DNA from: a virus
Direction: 5' to 3' (one strand)
DNA: 34,741 nt
Virus record (IMG/VR): IMGVR_UViG_3300044641_004492
Coordinates: 1 to 34,741 of that record
Shown here: piece by piece, positions 15,453-23,739 of the stretch
Position numbering within the stretch: the first letter of the stretch is position 1
Layout: the number at the start of each line of letters is the position of its first letter
Translations under genes and position numbers: made by a program
The notes under the pieces: generated by a model
Seen by the model: the letters and a program-made list of their open reading frames with translations, nothing else
Database searches by the model: none
Told to the model about the DNA's origin: nothing

Positions 15453-16420
15453 TACAAATTAATTTATTTAACAGTTCAGAAAGCCAATATAGATTGCCGA
15501 TTGTTAAAGCTGCATTGAAAGAATTTTCTAATATTAAATCTGAAAACAAACAAAAAGTACATCTTGTTGTGTATTTCCATGAAAAAAATGAAGAAGTATG
15601 GAATGAGTTATTATATCCTGTAATCGAATCTGGCATCAATGTATCAGTCGCAGCAATGCAATCTGATACATATATGGATAAGGTTACTATTGCAACTCAA
15701 TCTGAATATCCTTATTTATGTAAATGGGATGATGATGTATTTATCAATCGTCATGTTTGGGACTTCATGATAGAAAATGTATCAGTTGTTGATCGACCAG
15801 ATATAGGTGTTTTAGCACCTACATTATCTAATGGTATCCCATCATTAGGTTTATTTATTGAAGATTTTTTAAACGAAGCAGAAACATCAAAAGTACATGA
15901 AATTTTCTTAAAAGATAATGTCGTTCCGGATATTTGGGGGTGTAATCATCATGCAGTATATAATGCTGTAAAAAATATGGATCATTGGGATGATAAAAAG
16001 TATTGGAAACTCGTTGATATGAATAATCCAATTAAGAATACAAATCATCCGTGGTATATGTTTTTAGCAAAAGGTTTACATCCAGGTAGATTTTCATATG
16101 ATTACAATATGTTCTTAGCAAAACATGCGGAAAATAATATCGAAAAATTATTAGAACCAAATGATTATTTTTTAGATACATATAAAGCTCCATATTTTTG
16201 TAATAATTTATTTATTTCAACGACGGAATTTTTTAGAGAATCACAAAAACTTTTTTTCAATCATTGGGATGAAGGACAAATGACAGTATATATGAATTTA
16301 CTTGATCAAGTACCGATGTTTGTCAGAAATTGTTATGGTATACAACCAGCATATGGGTGTACCGTTAACCAAAAAGAAATTGAAAATTATTATATAACTA
16401 ATATATTTGAAAAACTATGA
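15449..16420 (+). CDS. Putative GT-A glycosyltransferase (GT2-like)
   Basis: The 323-aa protein has a GT-A layout: MIQINLFNSSESQYRLPIVK at the start, a KVHLVVYFHEK strand, then YPYLCKWDDDVFINRHVWDF (about 89-108) with an Asp-rich DxD-type metal site. C-terminal segments (NNLFISTTEFF, YGIQPAYGC) are unlike standard GT2 and I do not recognise a subfamily. The ATG at 15449 gives the usual ATGA overlap; the upstream ATG at 15380 would add 23 residues coded within the previous gene. Start of a block of three small overlapping GT-A genes. Confidence 0.75.
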   Translation: MIQINLFNSSESQYRLPIVKAALKEFSNIKSENKQKVHLVVYFHEKNEEVWNELLYPVIESGINVSVAAMQSDTYMDKVTIATQSEYPYLCKWDDDVFINRHVWDFMIENVSVVDRPDIGVLAPTLSNGIPSLGLFIEDFLNEAETSKVHEIFLKDNVVPDIWGCNHHAVYNAVKNMDHWDDKKYWKLVDMNNPIKNTNHPWYMFLAKGLHPGRFSYDYNMFLAKHAENNIEKLLEPNDYFLDTYKAPYFCNNLFISTTEFFRESQKLFFNHWDEGQMTVYMNLLDQVPMFVRNCYGIQPAYGCTVNQKEIENYYITNIFEKL

Positions 16421-17058
16421 AAAAATTATTAAATGTAGATTTAATATCTATTAACTGTGTCAATCCTGAACAAAGTGTAAAGGCATTAATACATAGTTCG
16501 CAACATATAGAATTTGGATCAATAAAATTATTTGCACATTACAAACCAGCTAATTTACCAGATCATATTCAATATATTCAAACTGAAAAATTAACGCATC
16601 AGACAATCAATTGGTTTGCATTAAACAAATTATCAGATTTCATTGATAATGAATATATGTTATCAATTCATGATGATGGGTTTATTATCAATCCACAACA
16701 TTGGTCAGATGATTTTTTAAAATATGATTATATTGGTGCACCATGGCCAGCATTGGATTGGTGTTCGAAGAATCGAGTAGGCAACGGCGGATTTGTTTTA
16801 AAAAGTAAAAAATTTATGAATTTGGAACAATCGCTTCCTAAATCAGATGATCATAATGATACTGTAGTAACTAATACATACTACGATTTCTTTAAAATGT
16901 ATGGTTGTAAATATGCACCTATAGATGTTGCAATGAAATTTTCATTAGAACATGCGATACCAGAATGTGAATATAATTTAGAAAATACATTTGGCTTTCA
17001 TGGAAAATTAGATGAACAAGCATTAAACAAAATTAAATTATTAGAGAAATATGATTAA
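16417..17058 (+). CDS. DUF5672-family GT-A-like protein (tandem copy 1)
   Basis: A 213-aa protein with SIHDDGFIINPQHWSDDFLK (83-102), YDYIGAPWP (103-111), NRVGNGGFVLKSKK (119-132) and a C-terminal TFGFHGK. The DGF-IN-P-W, YIGAPWP and RVGNGGF-L-R/K-S blocks define DUF5672, a family found in polysaccharide clusters and fused to glycosyltransferases, thought to have a GT-A fold. HDDG would be the metal-binding segment. The next gene is a clear paralogue of the same length. ATGA overlap with the previous gene. Confidence 0.82.
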   Translation: MKKLLNVDLISINCVNPEQSVKALIHSSQHIEFGSIKLFAHYKPANLPDHIQYIQTEKLTHQTINWFALNKLSDFIDNEYMLSIHDDGFIINPQHWSDDFLKYDYIGAPWPALDWCSKNRVGNGGFVLKSKKFMNLEQSLPKSDDHNDTVVTNTYYDFFKMYGCKYAPIDVAMKFSLEHAIPECEYNLENTFGFHGKLDEQALNKIKLLEKYD

Positions 17059-17692
17059 TTTAACAAATGTAACATTAATGTCAATAAACACACACGCACC
17101 GGAAATGTCTGTTCGTGCATTGCAATATAGTTCTAAAGAAATTAATTTTAAAAACAAAAAGATATTATCTAACAGAATTCCAAATAATTTAACTGATGAT
17201 ATTGAATTCATACAGATACCAGAATTTCATGGACGCGATCAATATAGCGATTTTGTAATGAATAATTTAAGTGAATACGTCGATGGCAATTTTGCTATGA
17301 TGATACACGATGATGGTTTTGTTATTAATCCGCATTTATGGTCAGATGAATTTCTAGAATATGATTATATTGGTGCACCATGGCCCGGGCCGATAGAACA
17401 AACTACAGAAAGAGTTGGTAATGGTGGTTTTTGTATTAGGAGTAAAAAATTAATTGATTTTTGTAAAACTATAATAGCAGAACCAGGCCACGATGATTGG
17501 ACTATAGGAGTAACGCAAAATAAGTATTTACGAGAACAAGGATTTACATTTGCTCCGGTCAGCGTTGCAATGAAATTTTCCTTAGAATCAGTTATTGCAG
17601 AATGTCCTTTTGATTTAACGCAAACATTTGGATTCCACGGTAAACGTCATCCATCAACTCAATCAATGATAAATTTATTAAATGAAATATAA
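17051..17692 (+). CDS. DUF5672-family GT-A-like protein (tandem copy 2)
   Basis: Paralogue of the preceding gene, also 213 aa. It keeps MIHDDGFVINPHLWSDEFLE (84-103), YDYIGAPWP (104-112), RVGNGGFCIRSKK (121-133), VAMKFSLE and TFGFHGKRH near the end, while the region between 30 and 75 and that after position 133 have diverged. The pattern points to an old tandem duplication followed by change in the acceptor-binding parts, so the two may add the same sugar to different acceptors. It overlaps copy 1 by 8 nt. Confidence 0.82.
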   Translation: MINLTNVTLMSINTHAPEMSVRALQYSSKEINFKNKKILSNRIPNNLTDDIEFIQIPEFHGRDQYSDFVMNNLSEYVDGNFAMMIHDDGFVINPHLWSDEFLEYDYIGAPWPGPIEQTTERVGNGGFCIRSKKLIDFCKTIIAEPGHDDWTIGVTQNKYLREQGFTFAPVSVAMKFSLESVIAECPFDLTQTFGFHGKRHPSTQSMINLLNEI

Positions 17693-17693
17693 T

Positions 17694-18542
17694 ATGGAAA
17701 AAATTAATGTATTTGGCGCCCATGGATTTATTGGAAGCCGATTTTGTGAAATGTTTAATGATCAAATAGTAGTTAACGATCGAGATGATTATAAACCACA
17801 AACGGATAACATATTGTATTTCATTAGTACAATAGATAATTATAACATACATACAGATTTACACATCGATGTGGATACAAACTTAACAGTACTGTTGAAT
17901 GTGTTAGATCACCTTAAAACGCGGCCAAACGCAACGTTTAATTTTGTTAGTTCTTGGTTTGTATATGGTCAAAATGATAAAACGCCTTTCCGAGAAGATG
18001 ATTTAGCTTGTAATCCGACAGGTTTCTATTCTATCACGAAACGATGTGCAGAACAATTAATTATTAGTTTTTGCAATACATATGGCATCAAATATCGTAT
18101 CTTTCGATTAGCTAATGTATTAGGCGAAGGCGATTCTAAAATTTCTAAAAAGAAAAATGCATTGCAGTTTTTAATTAAAGAAATTGTTGAAGGTCAAGAT
18201 GTACATTTATATTATGGCGGAAATGTTCTGCGTGATTACATATATGTTGATGATGTAGCCGGAGCAATGAAACATTGTATAGAAAAAGGTCCAGTTAATG
18301 AAATTATTAACATAGGAAGCGGAAAGCCATATTTGTTTTTGAATATTATTAAAAAAGCTATTGAAGTAGCTAATTCGAAATCAAATATTATAGAAATTGA
18401 ACCTACGCATTTTCACAATGTAGTTCAAGTTAAAAATTCATATTTAGATACTACGAAACTAACAAATTTTGGATATCAATGTAAGTATTCAATTAATGAT
18501 ATTGTACAAAAGTTAGTTGATTATTATGGTTCTAAAAAATAA
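17694..18542 (+). CDS. NAD-dependent epimerase/dehydratase (extended SDR)
   Basis: A 282-aa extended SDR: INVFGAHGFIGSRFCEMF gives the GxxGxxG NAD-binding loop, NFVSSWFVYGQN the catalytic Ser region, and FYSITKRCAEQ the YxxxK pair. LRDYIYVDDVAGAM and INIGSGKPY are substrate-binding blocks shared with UDP/CDP-sugar epimerases and reductases. The catalytic TDE of 4,6-dehydratases is absent (SSW instead), so epimerase or 4-ketoreductase activity is likelier. The ATG at 17694 starts one base after the previous stop; an earlier ATG at 17682 adds four residues overlapping that gene. Confidence 0.85.
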   Translation: MEKINVFGAHGFIGSRFCEMFNDQIVVNDRDDYKPQTDNILYFISTIDNYNIHTDLHIDVDTNLTVLLNVLDHLKTRPNATFNFVSSWFVYGQNDKTPFREDDLACNPTGFYSITKRCAEQLIISFCNTYGIKYRIFRLANVLGEGDSKISKKKNALQFLIKEIVEGQDVHLYYGGNVLRDYIYVDDVAGAMKHCIEKGPVNEIINIGSGKPYLFLNIIKKAIEVANSKSNIIEIEPTHFHNVVQVKNSYLDTTKLTNFGYQCKYSINDIVQKLVDYYGSKK

Positions 18543-18566
18543 TTCATTATATTTATTATTATAAAA
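18542..18566 (+). promoter_or_regulatory. Promoter-like AT element before the GT11 gene
   Basis: ATTCATTATATTTATTATTA begins the 36-nt gap before 18579. Its first part, AATTCATTATATT, recurs exactly at 28712-28724 before a lysis-region gene. This shared 13-mer in two unrelated gaps is good evidence for a common signal. Confidence 0.5.
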
Positions 18567-18578
18567 GAGTTATTCAAA

Positions 18579-19397
18579 ATGAGTTATATAACAAAGACCA
18601 ATTTATCTATAGGCCCTCAATTTGGTTCACAAATGGGACAGTATGCAGGATTATATGCAGTATCTCGAAAATTAAATTCTGAAATACGTTTGTTTGAAGA
18701 ATACGTTCATCAATTCCGCGGAGTGAAATTATTTGATGCATTTGATTTAAATCACCAACTACATTTCTATAATACACAAGATCCAGTTAACGGCGTATAT
18801 ACAGTTAAAGATATTGTATTAGATTCTGAAGTATTTACATTAGATCCGAAACAAAATTGGGATATACAAGGTTGGTTTCATCTATATCATTATTGGCATG
18901 AATATAGATCTGATTTATTAGATATTTTTAAGTTTAAATCAGATATTTTCAAACAAGCAAAATCTAATTTAGATATTATTAAAGATAATGAACAATATCC
19001 AATTGTGGCATTACATGTTCGAAGAGGAGATTATTTACAAGTATCTTCTTTAAATTTAACATTGGATTATTATAATGAAGCAATATCAATTTTCTTAGAA
19101 AAATTTCCATATTTTAAAGTTTTAGTATTCTCTGATGATATAGCTTGGTGTAAAGAATCAATTGTTGGCGAAAATGTTTTCTATAGCGAAGGTAATTCTA
19201 ACTATGTAGATATGTGTATGATGTCATTATGTGATCATAATATTATAGCAAATAGTACATTTTCATGGTGGGGTGCATACCTAAATCAAAACCCAGAAAA
19301 AATTGTTGTATGCCCTAAGGATTATATAGGACCATCAGATCCAGCAAATCAGTTTATGAATAAAAATTATTATCCAACGGAGTGGATTGCATTATGA
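18579..19397 (+). CDS. Alpha-1,2-fucosyltransferase (GT11)
   Basis: A 272-aa GT11 enzyme. GPQFGSQMGQYAGLYAVSRK (12-31) is the family's first block, VALHVRRGDYL (143-153) is the HxRRxDY GDP-fucose-binding motif, VFSDDIAWC (183-191) and NSTFSWWGAYL (225-235) follow in the usual order. It transfers L-fucose from GDP-fucose in alpha-1,2 linkage, typically to galactose. Length is normal (about 270-300 aa). All signature residues are intact, making this the most secure of the fucosyltransferases here. The last 4 nt overlap the 2-oxoglutarate oxygenase gene. Confidence 0.93.
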   Translation: MSYITKTNLSIGPQFGSQMGQYAGLYAVSRKLNSEIRLFEEYVHQFRGVKLFDAFDLNHQLHFYNTQDPVNGVYTVKDIVLDSEVFTLDPKQNWDIQGWFHLYHYWHEYRSDLLDIFKFKSDIFKQAKSNLDIIKDNEQYPIVALHVRRGDYLQVSSLNLTLDYYNEAISIFLEKFPYFKVLVFSDDIAWCKESIVGENVFYSEGNSNYVDMCMMSLCDHNIIANSTFSWWGAYLNQNPEKIVVCPKDYIGPSDPANQFMNKNYYPTEWIAL

Positions 19398-20176
19398 CAA
19401 ATGAAGATAAAAATTACATAGTACAAAAATTAGCTTCTGCACAGTTAGAACAAATACCATTTACTCACACTGTGATTGATAATTTTTTACCAATTGAATT
19501 AGCAAATCAACTCTTTGAAGAATTTCCAGATTTTGAAAATCCAATTTGGTTTAATTATAAAAATAAAATTGAAGATAAAAAACTATTAAGTGATTGGAGA
19601 CAATATCCAAAACAAACATATCAAATGTTTTCATTTTTAAATTCCAATTTAATTTTAGAGACATTATCTAATAAATTGAATACCAACTTATTAGCTGATC
19701 ATGGTTTACATGGTGGCGGCTGGCATATTCACGCTAATGGCGGAAAATTGAATCCGCATTTAGATTATTCAATACATCCGATGTTAAAAATGCAACGAAA
19801 GTTAAATTTAATTATTTATCTTTGCAAAGATTGGGATGAACGATATGGCGGACATTTTGGATTGTATAATCAAGATTTAGAAACTAATAGATCTGGAGAA
19901 TTAGCAAAAGAAATTGCAGTAGGATTTAATAAAGCTGTTTTATTTGATACTACACAAAATTCGTGGCACGGTTTGAGTCGAGAAGTTAATTGTCCAGCAA
20001 ATCAATACAGAAAAAGTTTAGCAATTTATTATTTAACACCACCGCCGGCTAATGTCGATACTAGAGCTAGAGCATTATTTTCTCCTACGGAGGGACAACG
20101 TGATGATAATACTATAACAGAATTAATAGAAAAAAGAGCAGATTTTAATAAATCAAAAGAAGTTTATATAGGATAG
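19394..20176 (+). CDS. 2-oxoglutarate/Fe(II)-dependent oxygenase
   Basis: The 260-aa protein has the double-stranded beta-helix metal site: His122 and Asp124 in NPHLDYS, His192 in SWHGL and the 2-oxoglutarate-binding Arg206 in QYRKSL. The N-terminal FTHTVIDNFLPIELANQLFE is typical of the prolyl-4-hydroxylase-like branch found in polysaccharide clusters and cyanophages. It would hydroxylate a sugar, lipid or protein residue; the substrate is unknown. The start at 19394 gives an ATGA overlap with the GT11 gene; the ATG at 19382 would add four residues. Confidence 0.88.
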   Translation: MTNEDKNYIVQKLASAQLEQIPFTHTVIDNFLPIELANQLFEEFPDFENPIWFNYKNKIEDKKLLSDWRQYPKQTYQMFSFLNSNLILETLSNKLNTNLLADHGLHGGGWHIHANGGKLNPHLDYSIHPMLKMQRKLNLIIYLCKDWDERYGGHFGLYNQDLETNRSGELAKEIAVGFNKAVLFDTTQNSWHGLSREVNCPANQYRKSLAIYYLTPPPANVDTRARALFSPTEGQRDDNTITELIEKRADFNKSKEVYIG

Positions 20177-20180
20177 TGAT

Positions 20181-21134
20181 ATGACAAAAGTAGTATATGT
20201 AACGGGTTGTTTGGGATTCATAGGATCATATGTAACGCGTACGTGTTTAAAAAGAGGATGGTATGTAAAAGGAGTTGATAAAATTACTTATGCATCAAAT
20301 GATCATTTATTAAATGAGTTTTATGAATATGAAAATTTTTCATTTGTTCATTGTGATATTAGCGAATTGAAATTTTTATATGATTGTGACTATATCATCA
20401 ATACAGCAGCAGAAACTCATGTAGGTAACAGTATTGCTAACAGCGATGAATTCGTTCATTCGAATATCAATGGTGTTCATAATTTATTAGAATTGATAAA
20501 TAATCATAGAGGTGAACATACGAAGAAACCAGTTTTATTACATTTTAGTACTGATGAAGTATATGGTGATATTGAAGATGGAGCACATATTGAGACAGAT
20601 TTATTGAAACCTAGCAATCCATATTCAGCAACAAAAGCAGCTGCAGATATGTTAGTAATGGCGTGGGGCCGTACATATAAGTTACCATATGTTATCGTAC
20701 GTCCAACTAATAACTATGGAATAGGTCAATATGTTGAAAAATTAATTCCAAAGGCATGTAAACATTTAAAACTAGGAAAACAGATTCCATTACATAATAA
20801 CGGATCACCAATTAGAACATGGTTACACGCACAGGATACTGCTAATGCAATTATGACTATAATTGATTCTGGCATTGAAAATGAAATCTTTAATATATGC
20901 GGTGGTTTTGAGCAAAGTAACTTGGAAACTATAACAAAAGTTATTAAATTATATTATAATGATATAGTAGATATTAATACATATGTTGACTTATCATATA
21001 ATCGACAAGGACAAGATGTACGCTATGCATTAGATGATTCGAAATTAAGATCATTAGGATGGAAGCCAGAACATGATTTTGATACTGAATTAGAAAAAAT
21101 TGTAAATTATTACAGACATAAGTTTATATGGTAA
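20181..21134 (+). CDS. NDP-hexose 4,6-dehydratase, RmlB-like
   Basis: A 317-aa extended SDR with VTGCLGFIGSYV (7-18), AAETHVGNSIANSDEFVHSN (76-95), FSTDEVYGD (122-130) holding the Thr124-Asp125-Glu126 dehydratase triad, YSATK (148-152) and RPTNNYG. The C-terminal YNRQGQDVRYALDDSKLRSL is the RmlB-type substrate block. It should convert dTDP-, CDP- or UDP-glucose to the 4-keto-6-deoxy sugar, the substrate class of the E1-type 3-dehydrase 10 kb upstream. Nucleotide preference cannot be judged. It is slightly shorter than RmlB (about 350 aa). An AGGA lies near the start, and it overlaps the TPP enzyme gene by 7 nt. Confidence 0.9.
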   Translation: MTKVVYVTGCLGFIGSYVTRTCLKRGWYVKGVDKITYASNDHLLNEFYEYENFSFVHCDISELKFLYDCDYIINTAAETHVGNSIANSDEFVHSNINGVHNLLELINNHRGEHTKKPVLLHFSTDEVYGDIEDGAHIETDLLKPSNPYSATKAAADMLVMAWGRTYKLPYVIVRPTNNYGIGQYVEKLIPKACKHLKLGKQIPLHNNGSPIRTWLHAQDTANAIMTIIDSGIENEIFNICGGFEQSNLETITKVIKLYYNDIVDINTYVDLSYNRQGQDVRYALDDSKLRSLGWKPEHDFDTELEKIVNYYRHKFIW

Positions 21135-22879
21135 AAGTTAGTGATGTTATAGCAGATTTTTTAGTAAAAAATAATATCGAAGTTATATTTGGAATTATAG
21201 GATCTGCTAATTCTCATATTTTTGATTCAATAAATAAACATTCTGATATTAAATTAATATCAGTTCATCATGAGCAAGCTGCCGTAATGGCAATGGGCGC
21301 ATATTATCGAGCTACAGGGAAGCTGTCAGCTGCATTAGTTACTGCAGGCGGAGGATCATCGAATGCATTTACTGGAATTCTTTCGAATTGGGCAGATTCA
21401 ATCCCAGGAATCATTATTTCAGGACAAGAACAATCATATTATATCGATGAATATTCAGATATGAGAATGTATGGTATTCAAGGATATGATTCAGTTGAAA
21501 CTTTCAAGAATTGTACTAAGTTATCTGTACGCATTACGAAAGATAATGTAGTTGAGACGTTATCATTAGCTAATTTCATTACTAATAGTAAAAGACCAGG
21601 TCCTGTATATTTGGAGGTACCATTTGATGTTCAAGGACAGTTAATTGAATTTGAACAATTTGTAACGTATGAGCAGCCTATAGATGAACCAATTGAAGAA
21701 GCTAAGTATATTATTAAAAGACTTAATGAAGCAAAACATCCTTTAATATTAGGAGGACACGGAATAAAATTATCAGGAGCTGAAGACTATTTTAGAGAAT
21801 TTGTTAACACACATCAAATACCAACCGTATTAAGTTGGTCTGCAGTTGACTTATTAGAAACTGATAATCCTATTAATTTCGGAAGACCTGGGGTACAAGG
21901 ACAACGATCTGCAAATTTTATAGTACAAAATAGTGATTTAATTATTGTATTAGGTAGTAGATTGTCATTATTACAAACAGGTTATTCTAGAAAAGACTTT
22001 GCCCCAAATGCTGAAATAATTCATATTGATATAGATCCAACAGAAACAAAAAAATTCAACGGTAAAAATTATAATGTAGATGTAAAACCATTATTAAAAT
22101 TACTTAATGAATTTAGCATATCACTTGAGCTTGATATCGAAATATGGATAAACTATTGTAATAAAATGAAAGAAGAATATCCATTAGTGATGCCCGAGCA
22201 TTTAGCTGACCCCACTAATTCATATACATTTATGGATTGGTTTTCAAACAAAGTACCTGATAACTATACAATTGTTACAGATATGGGAACAGCATTATTG
22301 AGTGGATTTTATGGATTTAATATCAAACCAAATCAAAAGATGTTTACTTCTTTAGGCTTAGGGGAGATGGGATATGGTATTGCAGCAGCAGTAGGCGCTG
22401 GATTTGGAACGAAACCGGTTATGTGTTTAAACTGTGATGGCGGAATGATGATGAATCTACAAGAACTACAAACAATAAAAACGCACAACTTACCAGTTAA
22501 AATAGTTATCTTTAATAACGATGGCTATTTAATGATTAAACATACGCAAAACATATTATTCAATGGAAATCGTACATGTGTTGATAAGAAAACAGGTGTA
22601 GAACTTCCAGATTATAAAAAAGTAGCAGCTGCATTTGAATATGAATATTATACAATAGATAACGTTGATGAATTTATAACTTCAAATAATCAAGCAATAT
22701 TAGAAGTATTTATGGACCCAGATCAAGAATTTATACCTAAAGTAAGAGGTATTAAAAATGATGATAATACAATTCAAGCAGGTTTATTAGAAGAAATGTC
22801 ACCATTGATATCATATGAACAAATAAAACAAGCAATGATATCTGGAATTAATGAACGGAGTAAAACAATAATAAGATGA
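21128..22879 (+). CDS. Thiamine-diphosphate-dependent enzyme, acetolactate synthase-like
   Basis: A 583-aa enzyme with the three-domain acetolactate synthase layout. Glu49 (SVHHEQAAVMAMG) is the cofactor-activating glutamate; the ThDP/Mg motif is NCDGG at 435-439 followed 25 residues later by Asn463-Asn464, with Cys436 where Gly is usual. RPGPVYLEVPFDVQ is the usual middle-domain entry. The family condenses a 2-keto acid, after decarboxylation, with an aldehyde or ketone. In a sugar cluster the precedent is YerE, which attaches a two-carbon unit to a 4-ketosugar. It is unlikely to serve branched-chain amino acid synthesis here since no partner enzymes are present. It overlaps the next gene by 4 nt. 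Confidence 0.9.
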   Translation: MVKVSDVIADFLVKNNIEVIFGIIGSANSHIFDSINKHSDIKLISVHHEQAAVMAMGAYYRATGKLSAALVTAGGGSSNAFTGILSNWADSIPGIIISGQEQSYYIDEYSDMRMYGIQGYDSVETFKNCTKLSVRITKDNVVETLSLANFITNSKRPGPVYLEVPFDVQGQLIEFEQFVTYEQPIDEPIEEAKYIIKRLNEAKHPLILGGHGIKLSGAEDYFREFVNTHQIPTVLSWSAVDLLETDNPINFGRPGVQGQRSANFIVQNSDLIIVLGSRLSLLQTGYSRKDFAPNAEIIHIDIDPTETKKFNGKNYNVDVKPLLKLLNEFSISLELDIEIWINYCNKMKEEYPLVMPEHLADPTNSYTFMDWFSNKVPDNYTIVTDMGTALLSGFYGFNIKPNQKMFTSLGLGEMGYGIAAAVGAGFGTKPVMCLNCDGGMMMNLQELQTIKTHNLPVKIVIFNNDGYLMIKHTQNILFNGNRTCVDKKTGVELPDYKKVAAAFEYEYYTIDNVDEFITSNNQAILEVFMDPDQEFIPKVRGIKNDDNTIQAGLLEEMSPLISYEQIKQAMISGINERSKTIIR

Positions 22880-23739
22880 CTAAAATTAAAGTAGCAATCA
22901 TAGGTACGGGTAATATCGGTACCGATTTATTATTAAAATCAATTAAAACTGATTTTATCAATATCGTTGCATTTGTCGGTAGACGATTAGATTCACCTAC
23001 TATGAAAATTGCACAAGAGAAAGGCATAACAACTTCGGATCTAGGTATTCAATACTTTATTGATAATCCTAACTGCTGTGATGTAGTATATGATTGTACA
23101 AGTGCGGCAGATGCTAAAGAACATGCAAAAATATTCAAAGAACAAGGTATCAAAGTAATAGATTTAACGCCGGCTAAAGTAGGAGATATGTGTGTCCCAG
23201 ATGTTAATGCTGAAATGATATTAACTGATGATAACGTTAATATGATTACATGCGGAGGTCAAGCATCAATGCCAATGTTACATTTGTTATCTAAACGATG
23301 CATCGGATTAGAATATGTAGAGATTGTATCGCAAATTGCATCTAAAAGTGCAGGAATGGCTACTAGAATTAATGTTGATAATTATATTGCAACTACAAGA
23401 AAAGCAATCACAAAGTTTACTGGATGTAAAAATACAAAAGTAATACTTAATCTTAATCCAGCTGAACCATGTGTGGATATGCAAACAACTATTTTTATTA
23501 AAACTAAAGATATTAACTTTATTGGATTGATAGAAGAGATTGCTGAAAAGATAGAAGAACTAAAAACTTATATACCGCATTATGAATTAGTATTGCCGCC
23601 GACAATGAACGAAGCTGGAGTATTAGTATTAAGTATTAGAGTTAAAGGAGCTGGCGATTATCTGCCAGAGTATGCAGGAAATTTAGATATTATTAACTGC
23701 GCTGCTATTAAAGTTACGCAAAAATTAACAGAAGTATGA
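22876..23739 (+). CDS. Acylating acetaldehyde dehydrogenase, MhpF-like
   Basis: A 287-aa protein: KVAIIGTGNIGTDLL (5-19) binds NAD, SAADAKEHAK follows, and NMITCGGQASMPM (122-134) contains catalytic Cys126. INVDNYIATTRKA and PPTMNEAG are further family blocks. The enzyme interconverts acetaldehyde and acetyl-CoA with NAD and normally forms a channelling complex with the aldolase encoded next. It is about 25 residues shorter than MhpF (316 aa), chiefly in the middle. Neighbours on both sides overlap by 4 nt. In a sugar island the likely direction is acetyl-CoA to acetaldehyde, which is inference. Confidence 0.9.
   Translation: MTKIKVAIIGTGNIGTDLLLKSIKTDFINIVAFVGRRLDSPTMKIAQEKGITTSDLGIQYFIDNPNCCDVVYDCTSAADAKEHAKIFKEQGIKVIDLTPAKVGDMCVPDVNAEMILTDDNVNMITCGGQASMPMLHLLSKRCIGLEYVEIVSQIASKSAGMATRINVDNYIATTRKAITKFTGCKNTKVILNLNPAEPCVDMQTTIFIKTKDINFIGLIEEIAEKIEELKTYIPHYELVLPPTMNEAGVLVLSIRVKGAGDYLPEYAGNLDIINCAAIKVTQKLTEV

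Noticed and set aside
21128-22879. Acetolactate synthase for branched-chain amino acid synthesis
   Set aside because: No ilvN, ilvC or ilvD-type partner is nearby; sugar genes on both sides make carboligation onto a sugar or acyl unit more plausible.
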